From JAWLAT01 sp041395325 (lineage in GTDB: Bacteria > Pseudomonadota > Gammaproteobacteria > Xanthomonadales > SZUA-5), in NCBI GenBank assembly GCA_041395325.1, contig JAWLAT010000005.1:186001-250000 (forward strand): a DNA stretch of 64,000 nt, in the 5' to 3' direction. The translations under genes were made by a program, and so were the position numbers. Below, piece after piece: positions 34,287 to 43,370 of the stretch. The notes below the pieces were generated by a model. The model did no database searches. It was given only the letters and a program-made list of their open reading frames with translations, and was not told where the DNA came from. How positions within the stretch are numbered: position 1 is the first letter of the stretch; the number at the start of each line of letters is the position of its first letter.

Positions 34287-36893
34287 TCACTCAAAGCCAT
34301 CCGCAAACAAGCCGTCAGCATCCGCGGGCAACGGCCACACCCAGGCGCCGCGCGAGCGGGTCCAGACGGCCAGCGTGGTGAAGCCGCGGTCGACGGTCAT
34401 GTCCCAGATCATCACGCCGGGCAGGCCCAGGTGCTTCTGCCAGACCACCGGATCGGCGTCGACGTCGTCGGTGTAATACAGGCCCCAGTCGGAACCGGCG
34501 AAGACCTGCTTGGGCCGGTTCGGATTGACCATGACGCTGTTGACCGGGATGTTCGGCAGATCGCCGGAGACGTTGCGCCAGGTGAAGGTGGCGCAATCGG
34601 CGGTGCAGCGCACCTGGAAAACATGGCCCGGGGTGGCGGGCGTGTTCTGGTCGAAACCACCGGTCACCGCGTAGCCCACCAGCGGGTCCAGCGGATCGGT
34701 CACCACATCCAGGATGAAGCGGTTGGGCAGCACGCTGTTGCCGTCGGTGACGTTGACCCAGGTGGCCGAGTTGGTGACGTCCTGACCCATGCCGAAGCCG
34801 AACCAGACGTTGCCGTCGTTGGTGCCGGCGATGGCCACATCCGGCGTGCTGAAGGCGTAGCTCAACTGATTGATGTAGGAACGATCACCCAGCGTGCCCT
34901 TGGTCAGGTCCGGGCTGTTGACCTTCCAGCCGGTCGTGGGCACGCCGCCCGTCACCGACTCCCAAACGCGGAAACTGCCGGCAATCATGCGGCCACAGCC
35001 CTCGACTGCGGGGCAGCCACTGTTCTCGTCGCCGAACTGATACAGGTTGAAGTTGGTGATGAAGGGCTTGCGATCGCCGCTCCAGCCACTCGGGGCGGCG
35101 CTGACGGTACTGGTGCTGCCGAGCCCGCCGGATGCGCTGTTGGTGCGATTGATGACGCCGTTCTGGATTGTGTAGTACCAGCGCTGCTGATTGATCGGCT
35201 CGATCGTGCTCCAGAAGCCATCACCACCACTGCGGTTGAACCAACGCTGCGAGTCGAAGTTGCCGCCGGACCAGGTCGACACCATGCAGGAGTTGTCCTG
35301 CGCGCCACCCACCGCGCTGGCATTCGGCGCCGTGTTGAAGTTCGCGGTGATGCCGCCGGAATAGAATTCGATGGTGTTGAGGGTTTCGTTGAGCGACACC
35401 CAGGTCGGCGAACCCGCCAGCGCATTGCCGGTGTAGTAGACGCCGCCGTCGGTGCCGATCAGCAGGCGATTGGGGTCGTTGTTGACGAAGCTCCGGGCGT
35501 GATGGTCGACGTGCGGGGCCGTGCCCATGCTGGAGAAACTCGTGCCCCCATTGGTGGTGCGGAAGGTGCGGAAGGCACTCATGATCACGGTGTCCGCGTC
35601 GACCGGGCTGACCGTCACGCCGGCGTTGTACCAGGCCTGCGTGCCATAGGCGCTGCTGTCGCCGGACATCTGCGTCCAGTTGGCGCCGCCATCGGTGGAG
35701 CGCCAGACGCCGAGCATGACCGGGCTGGCGGACGAACCGACCTGGGCGTACAGCGTGTTGAGGTCGGTGGGTGCCACGGCCAGATCAATGCGGCCCACGG
35801 TGTTGGCCGGTCTGGGGGCGCCGCCGCCGGTACCGGCCGGCCAGCCGTTGTCACCGCGGGAGACCAACGCCCAATCGGTTGGGCAGCCACTGGCTGGCAC
35901 CGTGGCCGTGTAGACGCCGTTGGCACCATTCTGATTCAGGTCCGGCTGCACTGCGGTTTCAAAGCCGCGCGTGCCGACAGCGGCCAGGATGCGCGTCACC
36001 CCGCCACCCAGATTGGACAGGATCAGGCCGGTGGTGTCCTGTCGCTGAGTGGTGAAGCCGTTGCTCAGGCAGGGGCCGGTCCAGTTGTCGCCGGCGTCGT
36101 AAGACAGGAACACGCCCGTCTTGGCGCCTACGACAACGATGTTCGAGTTGTTCGGATCGACGGCCACCTTGCCGATGGCCTGGTACTGCGGCACGCCATT
36201 GGCGCTGGGCGGGTAGAAGGGGTTGAAGACATCAGTGCCCTTGGCCTCCCAGGTGTTGCCGCCGTCGATCGATTTCAGAACGCCGTTGGCACCGAAGGAA
36301 TAAGAGCCGTAGCGAAGGTCACCCGTACCGGCGTAGAGCACATCGGGATTGTTCGGGTCCAGGGTCAGATCACCGATGGCGCTGTTGTGGATCAGTTCCA
36401 GCGTGGCGGAATTGTCGGTGGTGTTGACCCAGGTGGTACTGGCGTCACAGCAGTTGGTCGTTTTCCAGACGCCACCGCCATCGGAGCCAATCCACGCGAT
36501 GCTGGGATTGCCGGGATGGCTGACAATGACATTGGTGCGACCGGCAATGCCGCCGCCGTTGCCGAGCGGTTGCGGGCCCAGCGCAGTGAACAGGGCCGGG
36601 TCCAGCGCCTCGCCGGACCTGCGTTGCAGCGCGATGCCCGCCGGCAACGACTGCTGGATCTGCGCAGCCTGATCGGCAGCCTCGCGCATCCACTGCGGAT
36701 TGAAGTGGCCGGTGGGGTAGCTGGCGCGATCGGACCAGTACGACCCGTCGTAGGCCTCTTTGGCCAGCTGACCGGACAGCTTCTCACCTTCGCTGGCTGA
36801 GCCAGCCACCATCAGCGGCCCGGAAGGTTGCGTCGCGCAACCGCCGATGGCGCACGCCAAACCTAGCCACAGCGGACGGGAGAAGCGATTCAT
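34287..36893 (-). CDS. Lipoprotein with BNR/sortilin-type beta-propeller repeats and FE motif
   Basis: This 868-residue protein has a lipoprotein signal: MNRFSRPLWLGLACAIGGC, with Cys19 the likely lipidated residue. The rest is BNR/VPS10-type propeller text, with many Asp-box-like signatures (GSDGGGVWKTTN, KSIDGGNTWEAKG, LSYDAGDNW, RSTDGGANWTQMS, GSDWGLYYTDD). Spacing suggests two interleaved propellers, as in xyloglucanase-like folds. Catalytic residues cannot be assigned. It ends exactly with DADGLFADGFE. A long plus-strand frame covering the same DNA is a codon shadow. Confidence 0.85.
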   Translation of the reverse strand: MNRFSRPLWLGLACAIGGCATQPSGPLMVAGSASEGEKLSGQLAKEAYDGSYWSDRASYPTGHFNPQWMREAADQAAQIQQSLPAGIALQRRSGEALDPALFTALGPQPLGNGGGIAGRTNVIVSHPGNPSIAWIGSDGGGVWKTTNCCDASTTWVNTTDNSATLELIHNSAIGDLTLDPNNPDVLYAGTGDLRYGSYSFGANGVLKSIDGGNTWEAKGTDVFNPFYPPSANGVPQYQAIGKVAVDPNNSNIVVVGAKTGVFLSYDAGDNWTGPCLSNGFTTQRQDTTGLILSNLGGGVTRILAAVGTRGFETAVQPDLNQNGANGVYTATVPASGCPTDWALVSRGDNGWPAGTGGGAPRPANTVGRIDLAVAPTDLNTLYAQVGSSASPVMLGVWRSTDGGANWTQMSGDSSAYGTQAWYNAGVTVSPVDADTVIMSAFRTFRTTNGGTSFSSMGTAPHVDHHARSFVNNDPNRLLIGTDGGVYYTGNALAGSPTWVSLNETLNTIEFYSGGITANFNTAPNASAVGGAQDNSCMVSTWSGGNFDSQRWFNRSGGDGFWSTIEPINQQRWYYTIQNGVINRTNSASGGLGSTSTVSAAPSGWSGDRKPFITNFNLYQFGDENSGCPAVEGCGRMIAGSFRVWESVTGGVPTTGWKVNSPDLTKGTLGDRSYINQLSYAFSTPDVAIAGTNDGNVWFGFGMGQDVTNSATWVNVTDGNSVLPNRFILDVVTDPLDPLVGYAVTGGFDQNTPATPGHVFQVRCTADCATFTWRNVSGDLPNIPVNSVMVNPNRPKQVFAGSDWGLYYTDDVDADPVVWQKHLGLPGVMIWDMTVDRGFTTLAVWTRSRGAWVWPLPADADGLFADGFE

Positions 36894-37072
36894 GGCGCGA
36901 CCCTTCGTTCAGAAAAAGATCGGCAATCATCGGCGCGAAATCGGGCAATCACAATAGCGATGAGTGCATCGGGATCACTTGGCGGCAGGAATTCTGCGCT
37001 CATCTCCCAGGGATCCTCCGAACAAGTCGCGTGAGCCGCGTTGCGTCCCAGATCGTTCGCAGCATGGCGCAC

Positions 37073-37116
37073 TTGCAATCGCTCGCCCTGCGGCTCATAG
37101 TGAACCATATGGTTCA
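37073..37116 (+). promoter_or_regulatory. Possible promoter and 16-bp operator of the ArsR/AHSA1 operon
   Basis: TTGCAA (37073) and CATAGT (37096) are 17 bp apart and could be -35 and -10. The perfect 16-bp palindrome TGAACCATATGGTTCA (37101-37116) follows immediately and contains the ATG at 37109. This is the expected place for ArsR autorepression. Transcription from this promoter would start at about 37108, making the message nearly leaderless. Confidence 0.5.
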
Positions 37117-37465
37117 GTTTGATGCGAGTCTGGATGCCACCTTTGCGGCGCTGTCCGACGGCACCCGCCGCGGCGTCCTGGAATGGCTGCGCAGCGCGGA
37201 CGCCTGCATCAGTGAACTGGCGCAGCGCTTCGACATGACTCTGACGGGCATGAAGAAGCACATCGGGGTGCTGGAACGCGCGGGGTTGGTGACCACACAA
37301 AAGGTTGGGCGCGTCCGCACCTGCCGGTTGGGGCCGCGCCAGCTGGCAGCCGAAGCCGCCTGGATTGAACAGCATCGGCAGCTGTGGAGCGAACGCTTCG
37401 ACGCGTTGGACGAGATCGTCGAGGACTTGAAACGGAAGGAGATGGCAAATGCACACCGGCAATGA
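37109..37465 (+). CDS. ArsR-family transcriptional regulator
   Basis: This is a protein of about 118 residues with a winged helix-turn-helix: LDATFAALSDGTRRGVLEWL, then CISELAQRFDMTLTGMKKHI and GLVTTQKVGRVRTCRL. No metal-binding Cys pair is present in the recognition helix, so it belongs to the ArsR type that controls a neighbouring AHSA1/SRPBCC gene rather than to metal sensors. ATG 37109 is my preferred start because homology begins there; GTG 37100 and upstream Met codons in frame are alternatives. It overlaps the next gene by 17 bp. Confidence 0.88.
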   Translation: MVQFDASLDATFAALSDGTRRGVLEWLRSADACISELAQRFDMTLTGMKKHIGVLERAGLVTTQKVGRVRTCRLGPRQLAAEAAWIEQHRQLWSERFDALDEIVEDLKRKEMANAHRQ

Positions 37466-37946
37466 GGCAGCTCCAGAGGTCAACCGGACCAGCGTGGAGC
37501 GTACGTCCGACCTGGACATGGTCGTGACTCGCAGCTTCGACGCACCGGTCCACATCGTCTTTGAGGCGTGGCGCAATCCGGCCCTCTTCCAGCAATGGTG
37601 GGTGCCGAAGTCGGCCGATCTGAAGCTGATCTCCTGCGAGATGGACGTCCGCACCGGTGGCAGCTATCGCCTGGTCTTCGCCCATCCGCTGGCAGAACAG
37701 CCGATGGCCTTCTTCGGTCGATACCTGGAAGTCATCACCAACGAGTGCATCGTCTGGACCAATGACGAGAGTGACCAGGGCGCCGTCACCACGGTGCGAT
37801 TTGCCGCCGTCGACGGCAGGACGCGAGTGACCCTGCACGAACGCTATCCCACCCGCGAAGCCCTCGATGAAGCCATCGCCGGCTCGGCCGAAGGACTGCC
37901 GGAACAGTTCGCGCAGTTGGCGGCGTTGTTGGCGGAGCGCGCCTGA
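37449..37946 (+). CDS. SRPBCC/AHSA1-domain protein
   Basis: This is a 165-residue START-like (AHSA1) protein, a small hydrophobic-ligand-binding fold. Features are TRSFDAPVHIVFEAWRNPAL, FQQWWVPKS, DVRTGGSYRLVF, GRYLEVITNECIVWT and the C-terminal helix EGLPEQFAQLAALLAE. The 17-bp overlap with the ArsR gene shows co-translation. Such pairs are common in bacteria, but the ligand is generally unknown. Confidence 0.88.
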   Translation: MHTGNEAAPEVNRTSVERTSDLDMVVTRSFDAPVHIVFEAWRNPALFQQWWVPKSADLKLISCEMDVRTGGSYRLVFAHPLAEQPMAFFGRYLEVITNECIVWTNDESDQGAVTTVRFAAVDGRTRVTLHERYPTREALDEAIAGSAEGLPEQFAQLAALLAERA

Positions 37947-38109
37947 GGATCCATGCCATCACCGGGCAATCGATGGCAATCGTTCGATGGCGGCACGACG
38001 CGGAGCGTCGCCAGGAGCCCGCCGGCCGCGCCATCCGGCCAGCCTGCGGGAGGCTGACGGCGTGCATCGTGCTGGCGGGATCCCGGCGCTGAATCAACGT
38101 GGGGGGGTC

Positions 38110-40113
38110 TCAGCGCGTGGGCAGGGCCCGTTGGCCGATGTAGTAGAAGCCAGTCTGGTGGATGATTGCGCTGATCGTGTTGTCCGCGGGATTCACCACG
38201 CTGGGCAGTGCCACAAAAGGCGCAGCACCATCGGCCGAGTGGATGATCTGCAGCGCATTCTCGTTGCTCGTCATCAATTCCGTCGTGAGGTAGTGCAGCC
38301 GCAATTCAGCCGCAGACCAGTTCTGCCTGTTCGTCTCGAATTGCCAGTACACGCTCGCTCCGGGATTGGGAATGGGATTGAGTGCCGATGAACGGATGAT
38401 CGTCATCACCTCCTTCGAAGCACCCGATGCCGGACCCCGGCCGTCGACAAAGTCCACGAAGGCGCGCGCATCCGGTGTGGCGTCATTGCTGCCATCACCT
38501 GTGACACCAAAGCTCGTGCGCGGCGCATTGCGGCTGCGGCTATTGGCCTGCACGATGGCATACGGTGGTGCAGTCACCGTGGGAGCAAAGACCACATACG
38601 CCGCACCGGTGCTGCCCGGGTCGGCCCCCTGAGCGCCAATGATGAGATCGGCGAGTCCGTCGCCATTGACGTCACCCGCGCCGGACACGCGCATGCCCGA
38701 TTCGTCGTCGGCGGCGGTCCCGTCGATGCGAAAGCCACCGGCACCGAGATTGGCCAGCTGCACCGTAGACACATCGCCAAAGGGCTTGCCATACACCACG
38801 TAACTCTCACCAGCGAAACTGCGTTGACTGGGGTCGGCGCCCGGCGCACCGATGATCAGGTCGGCGAGCCCATCGCCGTTGACATCGCCTGCCCCAGAAA
38901 CGCCAGCACCCGCGAAGTCTTCCGAGTCGGCACCCTCGATGCGAAAGCCCTGCGTGCCCAGACTGGCGAGACTCACCGGAATGGTGTCGCCCTTGCCGAA
39001 CACCACGTAGCCCTCGCCGGCCGAGGCCCGATGGCCTGGATCGGCGCCGATCGCCCCAATCACGAGGTCGGCAAAGCCGTCCCCGTTGACATCGCCGGCA
39101 CCAGCGACACTGAAACCTGAAAAGTCCTCTGCCCGGAGCCCGTCGATCCGAAAGCCCCCGCTGCCCAGATTGGCCAGACTCACTGGCGTACTGCTGGCCT
39201 TGCCGAAGATCACATAACTCGCCCCGGTGTCCTGATCGCTGGCTGCACCAGGCTCGGCACGGAGCGCCCCAACGATCAGGTCGGCCAATCCATCACCATT
39301 GACATCGCCCGCACCTGAAACGCTGTACCCAGACAGGTCCTTGGCGTCTTCGCCCCGGATCCGAAAGCCACTCGCTCCCAAGGCGCCCAGCGCCACGGTC
39401 GCGCTGTCCGCCTTGCCGAACACCACATAGCTCTCACCGGCATCAATCTGCCCATCCACATCGACGGCGCTGGCACCAACGATCACATCGGCCAGCCCGT
39501 CGCCATTGACATCGCCGGCGCCCGCAACAAAGCGCCCGGTCGCACCACCCGGGTCGGCACTGCTGATCCGAAACCCGCCTGAGCCCAGCATGGCCAGATC
39601 GACAGGGACAGTGTCGGTCTTGCCGAACACCACAAAGGCAGCCCCTCCCGCTTGAACGCCCACGGCGCCCACGATCAGATCGGCCAGACCATCGCCATTG
39701 ACATCGCCGGCACCCGAGACGCTGCGGCCGGCCAGATCACCGGCATCGATCCCGTTGATACGAAAGCCGTCCGAGCCGAGCGCATTCAGCCTGATCGGCC
39801 TGTTGTCCGCCTTGCCGAAGACCACGAAGCTGGCACCTGCGGAGGCCCTGCCACCCGGATCGGCCGACATCGCGCCGACGATCAGGTCCGACAACCCATC
39901 ACCATTGACGTCGCCGGCTCCCGAAACGCCGGAGCCCAGGAAGTCGGCCGGATCGATACCCTCGATCTTGAAACCACCCCGGCCCAGCTCGGCGAGGTCG
40001 ATACTTCGGCTGTCCGCGCCTTGCGCCAACTGAGAGAACGGAAGACCGAACAAGGCGATGGTGAGGGCCGCGACCAGCCGGCGCTGCGGCTGTACCAAGT
40101 GGCGTTGGATCAT
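38110..40113 (-). CDS. Secreted seven-bladed integrin-alpha-like FG-GAP protein
   Basis: This is an exported 667-residue protein. ATG 40113 was chosen because it gives a good signal peptide (LVAALTIALFGLPFSQLAQG). The frame is open to 40341, and that extension has its own hydrophobic helix, so a longer form cannot be excluded. Seven repeats of about 60-70 residues each carry VSGAGDVNGDGLADLIVGA, the integrin-type calcium loop DVNGDGxxD, and YVVFGK. A C-terminal domain of about 145 residues (YAIVQANSRSRNAPRTSFG to the end) is unrecognised. Unlike several neighbours it lacks the terminal FE motif. Confidence 0.85.
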   Translation of the reverse strand: MIQRHLVQPQRRLVAALTIALFGLPFSQLAQGADSRSIDLAELGRGGFKIEGIDPADFLGSGVSGAGDVNGDGLSDLIVGAMSADPGGRASAGASFVVFGKADNRPIRLNALGSDGFRINGIDAGDLAGRSVSGAGDVNGDGLADLIVGAVGVQAGGAAFVVFGKTDTVPVDLAMLGSGGFRISSADPGGATGRFVAGAGDVNGDGLADVIVGASAVDVDGQIDAGESYVVFGKADSATVALGALGASGFRIRGEDAKDLSGYSVSGAGDVNGDGLADLIVGALRAEPGAASDQDTGASYVIFGKASSTPVSLANLGSGGFRIDGLRAEDFSGFSVAGAGDVNGDGFADLVIGAIGADPGHRASAGEGYVVFGKGDTIPVSLASLGTQGFRIEGADSEDFAGAGVSGAGDVNGDGLADLIIGAPGADPSQRSFAGESYVVYGKPFGDVSTVQLANLGAGGFRIDGTAADDESGMRVSGAGDVNGDGLADLIIGAQGADPGSTGAAYVVFAPTVTAPPYAIVQANSRSRNAPRTSFGVTGDGSNDATPDARAFVDFVDGRGPASGASKEVMTIIRSSALNPIPNPGASVYWQFETNRQNWSAAELRLHYLTTELMTSNENALQIIHSADGAAPFVALPSVVNPADNTISAIIHQTGFYYIGQRALPTR

Positions 40114-40545
40114 GGGGGTGCTCAACAGGAAGGAGCCGGCATTGTTGGCTTGTAGCCAACGGCGCTCTGCGCCGGACGGTGCATCGACTGCGCACGGCGT
40201 TGCATTCTGACTTTGGCGCCTTGTCTTGGGTAATCCCATCTGAGCCTTGTTCACGCGACTGGCGGCGCGCCACACCAGGAAGGCGGCGACAGCCAAACCC
40301 AAGCTGATCACCCAGAATTTGCGAACCAACCTGGAATTCACAGCCTTGCGCTTGCCTGTTGATCAAAGCGCCCGGACTCTGAAACCGCTCCCCTGACGGG
40401 CCTCTGACCGGAGCGCGATCGAATCAACCACTCACAACCACGAGGTGACATTCGTGCTGGCCGATCCGCGCCCTGCCATTCAGCAGGGACGAGCGATTGG
40501 CGCGCAGTGCCGGCTGTCACCCGTTCCGACACATTGGAGTAGCGC
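40114..40545. other. Divergent intergenic region
   Basis: About 430 bp between divergent genes. The left half is an in-frame extension of the integrin-like gene with a hydrophobic segment (VISLGLAVAAFLVW) that may or may not be translated. No RNA gene was recognised. Confidence 0.35.
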
Positions 40546-41052
40546 ATGAAGACCTTGTTTGCATTGACGGCATTGATCGGCGGTCTGACAGCTTCAACGA
40601 CCGCCCTCAGCATTGCCAGCGATTCCCAACATCGCGTTGAGAAGATCCAGACCAGCGCGCCTGTGGCACCGTCGGATGCGGCAGCGCTGTTGGCAGAAGT
40701 TGATGACGTGATGACCCGGGTCAAGGCCGGTGAGTTGGGATCGATGAACGAACAGGAAATGGCCGTTCTGGAAGCCGCGCGCAAGCACATTTCCGGCCTG
40801 CTGGGTGGTCATGCCAAGGTGTCTGACCTGGAGCCCGAACAGCGCATCGAGCTCTACAACACGCAGGAATTGATGGTCGCCGTGATCCGCAGACGGCATT
40901 TCGAACAGGACATCTGCAAGCGCTTGGTCCCCATCGGAACTCGCATTCCTACCTATGAATGTCTGAGCTCGGAACGCCGGGACCTGCGCGTGCGCAACAC
41001 TCGCGAAACGACGCAGCTGCTGCAGCGGCTGGGCACACTGCAGGCCAGATAA
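40546..41052 (+). CDS. Small exported hypothetical protein
   Basis: This 168-residue protein has a signal peptide (MKTLFALTALIGGLTASTTA). The mature part is helical and charged (LLAEVDDVMTRVKAGELGSM ... EAARKHISGLLGG) with two Cys near residues 124 and 139 that could form a disulfide. TGGAG lies 8 bp before the ATG. I do not recognise a family; a periplasmic location is inferred. Confidence 0.65.
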   Translation: MKTLFALTALIGGLTASTTALSIASDSQHRVEKIQTSAPVAPSDAAALLAEVDDVMTRVKAGELGSMNEQEMAVLEAARKHISGLLGGHAKVSDLEPEQRIELYNTQELMVAVIRRRHFEQDICKRLVPIGTRIPTYECLSSERRDLRVRNTRETTQLLQRLGTLQAR

Positions 41053-41272
41053 TCGCTTCAGGGCAACGGAACGGCCGATCGAAGCTGCGCAGTTCGCCTT
41101 CCTGTCGTTGGTGCTGGGAATGACCGGCGCGGAACGGGCACGGGCGAATTGATGGCCGATCGCCAGATCAAACACCTGCGTGTACTGCACAAGCGGGCAA
41201 GCCACTGGCTCAGCGTGAGTGGCCTGTTCTCCCAGGCCGCGGGCGAACACGCCCTCACTCTGCCGCCTGTGG

Positions 41273-41700
41273 TCAGGCCAGCGCCATCCGCCGCCGCCAG
41301 AAGGCTTGATCGGCAAAGCGTGGCTCGGCACCGTAGAGCTGCTGGTGTAGCCGCAAATAGGCGCTGAAATCAGCGAAAACCTGGTCCTGGTAGGCGCTCA
41401 GCTCGTCGCGCAGCCCACTGTGCAGAAAGCGGCCGAGTGCCTGCCCGGACTGCCGCCCTTGATCCAGCCCCTTGGTGATGCCGGCGGAGGTCATGGAGTC
41501 GTAGCTGGCCGCGGCATCGCCCACGGCCAGCCAATCCGCGCCCACCACATTGGAGAGAATCGCCGACGGCGCCGCGCGCAGCAGCAACTGCTCGGGCGTG
41601 CCCAAGGCGCTGCGGAACTGCTCGCGACACGTGCGCGCGAACCAGCCGGTGTCGCTGAAGGCCTGATGCCTGCGATCGGCCAGAGATACGGCCACCGAAC
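41273..41700 (-). pseudogene. C-terminal remnant of FAD-dependent oxidoreductase/halogenase-like gene
   Basis: The frame has ILSNVVGADWLAVGDAAASY followed by SMTSAGITKGLDQG, the C-terminal flavin-binding motif of geranylgeranyl-reductase/tryptophan-halogenase-type flavoproteins, and a helical tail. The N-terminal dinucleotide-binding domain is missing. Recognisable coding text stops near 41700, at an inverted repeat. Beyond it, in another frame, a second fragment (GDLYKFKSQSWHTNRNSC) looks like the end of an unrelated gene. I read this as a decayed, rearranged locus. Confidence 0.65.
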
Positions 41701-41701
41701 G

Positions 41702-41723
41702 TTGTACTGGCCGACCAGTACAA
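41702..41723. repeat. Perfect 9-bp inverted repeat at the pseudogene breakpoint
   Basis: Arms TTGTACTGG and CCAGTACAA flank CCGA. The repeat sits where the flavoprotein remnant loses its recognisable coding sequence. It may be a recombination scar or a regulatory palindrome. Confidence 0.45.
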
Positions 41724-41993
41724 TGTGTTGTTGCCGGCAGGTTTGGGGTTCGGCGTGTGGGTGGCACAGCTGTTGCGGTTGGTGTGCCAGGACTGCGACT
41801 TGAACTTGTAGAGGTCACCCGGCTCCTCCGGCGCCGTGCGCGGCGGCACGTAGCAGATGGCCGGAGCTCGCAACTTCGGTGTCAGCGGTGAAATGGCGTA
41901 ACCGACTGCGGCGAACGGAGATCTGCAATCACGCGATCGTGCAAACCACTCTGCAGCAGACGCCGGCGAGCGGCGCCTGCTGCTGATCGCGTG

Positions 41994-43145
41994 TCAGTCG
42001 TCCTGTCGATACAGCATGAAGCGCGAGGCCACCTGACCTGAGTCGGTATCACAGAGCGCCGGGACGTTGACTCGATCGACACCAACGTCGGAGTGGTGGA
42101 ACTCGACCTGGCAGGCCGCGTCCTGCCGGACAGCACCGGCCATGCGGCAGAGATAGTCCGGCGCGCCGCAGGTCAGCGCAAAGCGGAAATCGTCCACGGT
42201 GGGCTCCTGACCGGCGTCGAACTGGCCGGCAAAGGCCTCGAAGAGATAACGCCCGTTGTCCCCGCCCAGACTGTCGGGGCCGGCGTAACGGATCGTCAGA
42301 ATGCCCAGATCGTCGGCCAGTGCGCCGTCACCGGGGATGCCGCCGAGCCAGACACCGGCCAGATCCGGAATGGTCTGACAACAGAACTCGCCGGGCGGCA
42401 GACCAGCGCTGCGATCGAATTGCAGCCGCTGGTAGCTCATCGTGCCGTACAGCTGCGCCAGTGGACTCTCGAGGGCGTCCAGATAGCTGCCGACCAGCAG
42501 ATTCTCGTAGGGGAAGATCAGATTGATCCGGCCCATTCGTTGCGGCGCGGCCCGGGAGCATGGTGCGGCGACACACTGGATTTCGGCATAGCGAATCAGA
42601 TCGGCTGAATAGGCAGTGCCATCGATCCGACCCACGGCGTAGTACCAGGTGGCCTGACCTTCGCTGTCGTAGTCGAACATCGCCGCCGTCAGCACATCGC
42701 CCTGCCGGTCCAGAAACAGGCCGTGATTCGCCAGTTCACTGCCCCAGCTGCCGGTTTGCAGTTTGACCGTCGTGTTCGGCTGCTCGGCGAAGCTCAGCTG
42801 CCGGCTGAATCGAAACTCACCGTCCAGCCGATAGTTCACGGTCACCGTATCGGCCAGTCGCACGCCTTCGTTCGACACCAGCGGATCGATCAACTCGTAC
42901 AGCGTGGTCACCGCGGCGGGGCAGAAGTCGCCTGACGTGCTGATGGCATTCAACTCGATAACGTCGGCGGTCACGTCTACGCTGACCGTGCCGCCGCAGC
43001 CTGATGGCCAGGTGTCGGCGAGCAGGATCAGCAAGGGGCCGTCCCGATGCACCTGATCGGGGAAGATCTGAAAGGGCACCGGGTTCTGGGCCAAAGCCGC
43101 GTGGGAGAGCAGGAGCAGACCAAACGAAAACAGGGATCGGATCAT
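41994..43145 (-). CDS. Exported hypothetical protein
   Basis: This 383-residue protein has a clear signal peptide (MIRSLFSFGLLLLSHAALA). The mature sequence is beta-rich with several Cys (GCGG, DFCPA, IQCVAAPCS, EFCCQT, YLCRM) and an Asp/Gly-rich middle (GLFLDRQGDVLTAAMFDYD, then SEGQATWYYAVGRIDG). It resembles secreted proteins of unknown function common in Lysobacterales, but I cannot name a domain. It lies downstream of the RTX-like gene on the same strand, past a strong hairpin. Confidence 0.7.
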   Translation of the reverse strand: MIRSLFSFGLLLLSHAALAQNPVPFQIFPDQVHRDGPLLILLADTWPSGCGGTVSVDVTADVIELNAISTSGDFCPAAVTTLYELIDPLVSNEGVRLADTVTVNYRLDGEFRFSRQLSFAEQPNTTVKLQTGSWGSELANHGLFLDRQGDVLTAAMFDYDSEGQATWYYAVGRIDGTAYSADLIRYAEIQCVAAPCSRAAPQRMGRINLIFPYENLLVGSYLDALESPLAQLYGTMSYQRLQFDRSAGLPPGEFCCQTIPDLAGVWLGGIPGDGALADDLGILTIRYAGPDSLGGDNGRYLFEAFAGQFDAGQEPTVDDFRFALTCGAPDYLCRMAGAVRQDAACQVEFHHSDVGVDRVNVPALCDTDSGQVASRFMLYRQDD

Positions 43146-43311
43146 GTACGGGTCTCTACGAGTGAACAGCCGCGATCGCCGAACAAATGGTCCTATGCGA
43201 TCGTCGCTTTAGCTACTCGTAAATTGCCGATCGAACCGGTCAGATGTCGCCGGTCCCAGGACAGGATTGCCACCGGATGGACGGGGGTGTACTGGCCACA
43301 GCACCTGAACG

Positions 43312-43345
43312 AACCAGACCTGGGCATCGCTGCCCAGGTCTGGTT
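43312..43345 (-). terminator. Perfect 15-bp hairpin after the RTX-like gene
   Basis: Arms AACCAGACCTGGGCA and TGCCCAGGTCTGGTT enclose a 4-base loop, 25 bp past the stop of the minus-strand RTX-like gene. No long T run follows on either strand, but the stem is very stable. It is best read as the end of that transcript. Confidence 0.6.
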
Positions 43346-43370
43346 TGCCACTCGGGAGGAAGGACCGCCC

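Noticed and set aside
34431..36800. A 789-residue plus-strand frame opposite the BNR lipoprotein.
   Set aside because: It has no domain or start context, while the minus strand has a lipobox, Asp-box repeats and the FE motif.
41420..41803. A plus-strand frame of 127 residues over the flavoprotein remnant.
   Set aside because: The minus-strand frame carries the recognisable flavin-binding motif; the plus frame has no recognisable feature.
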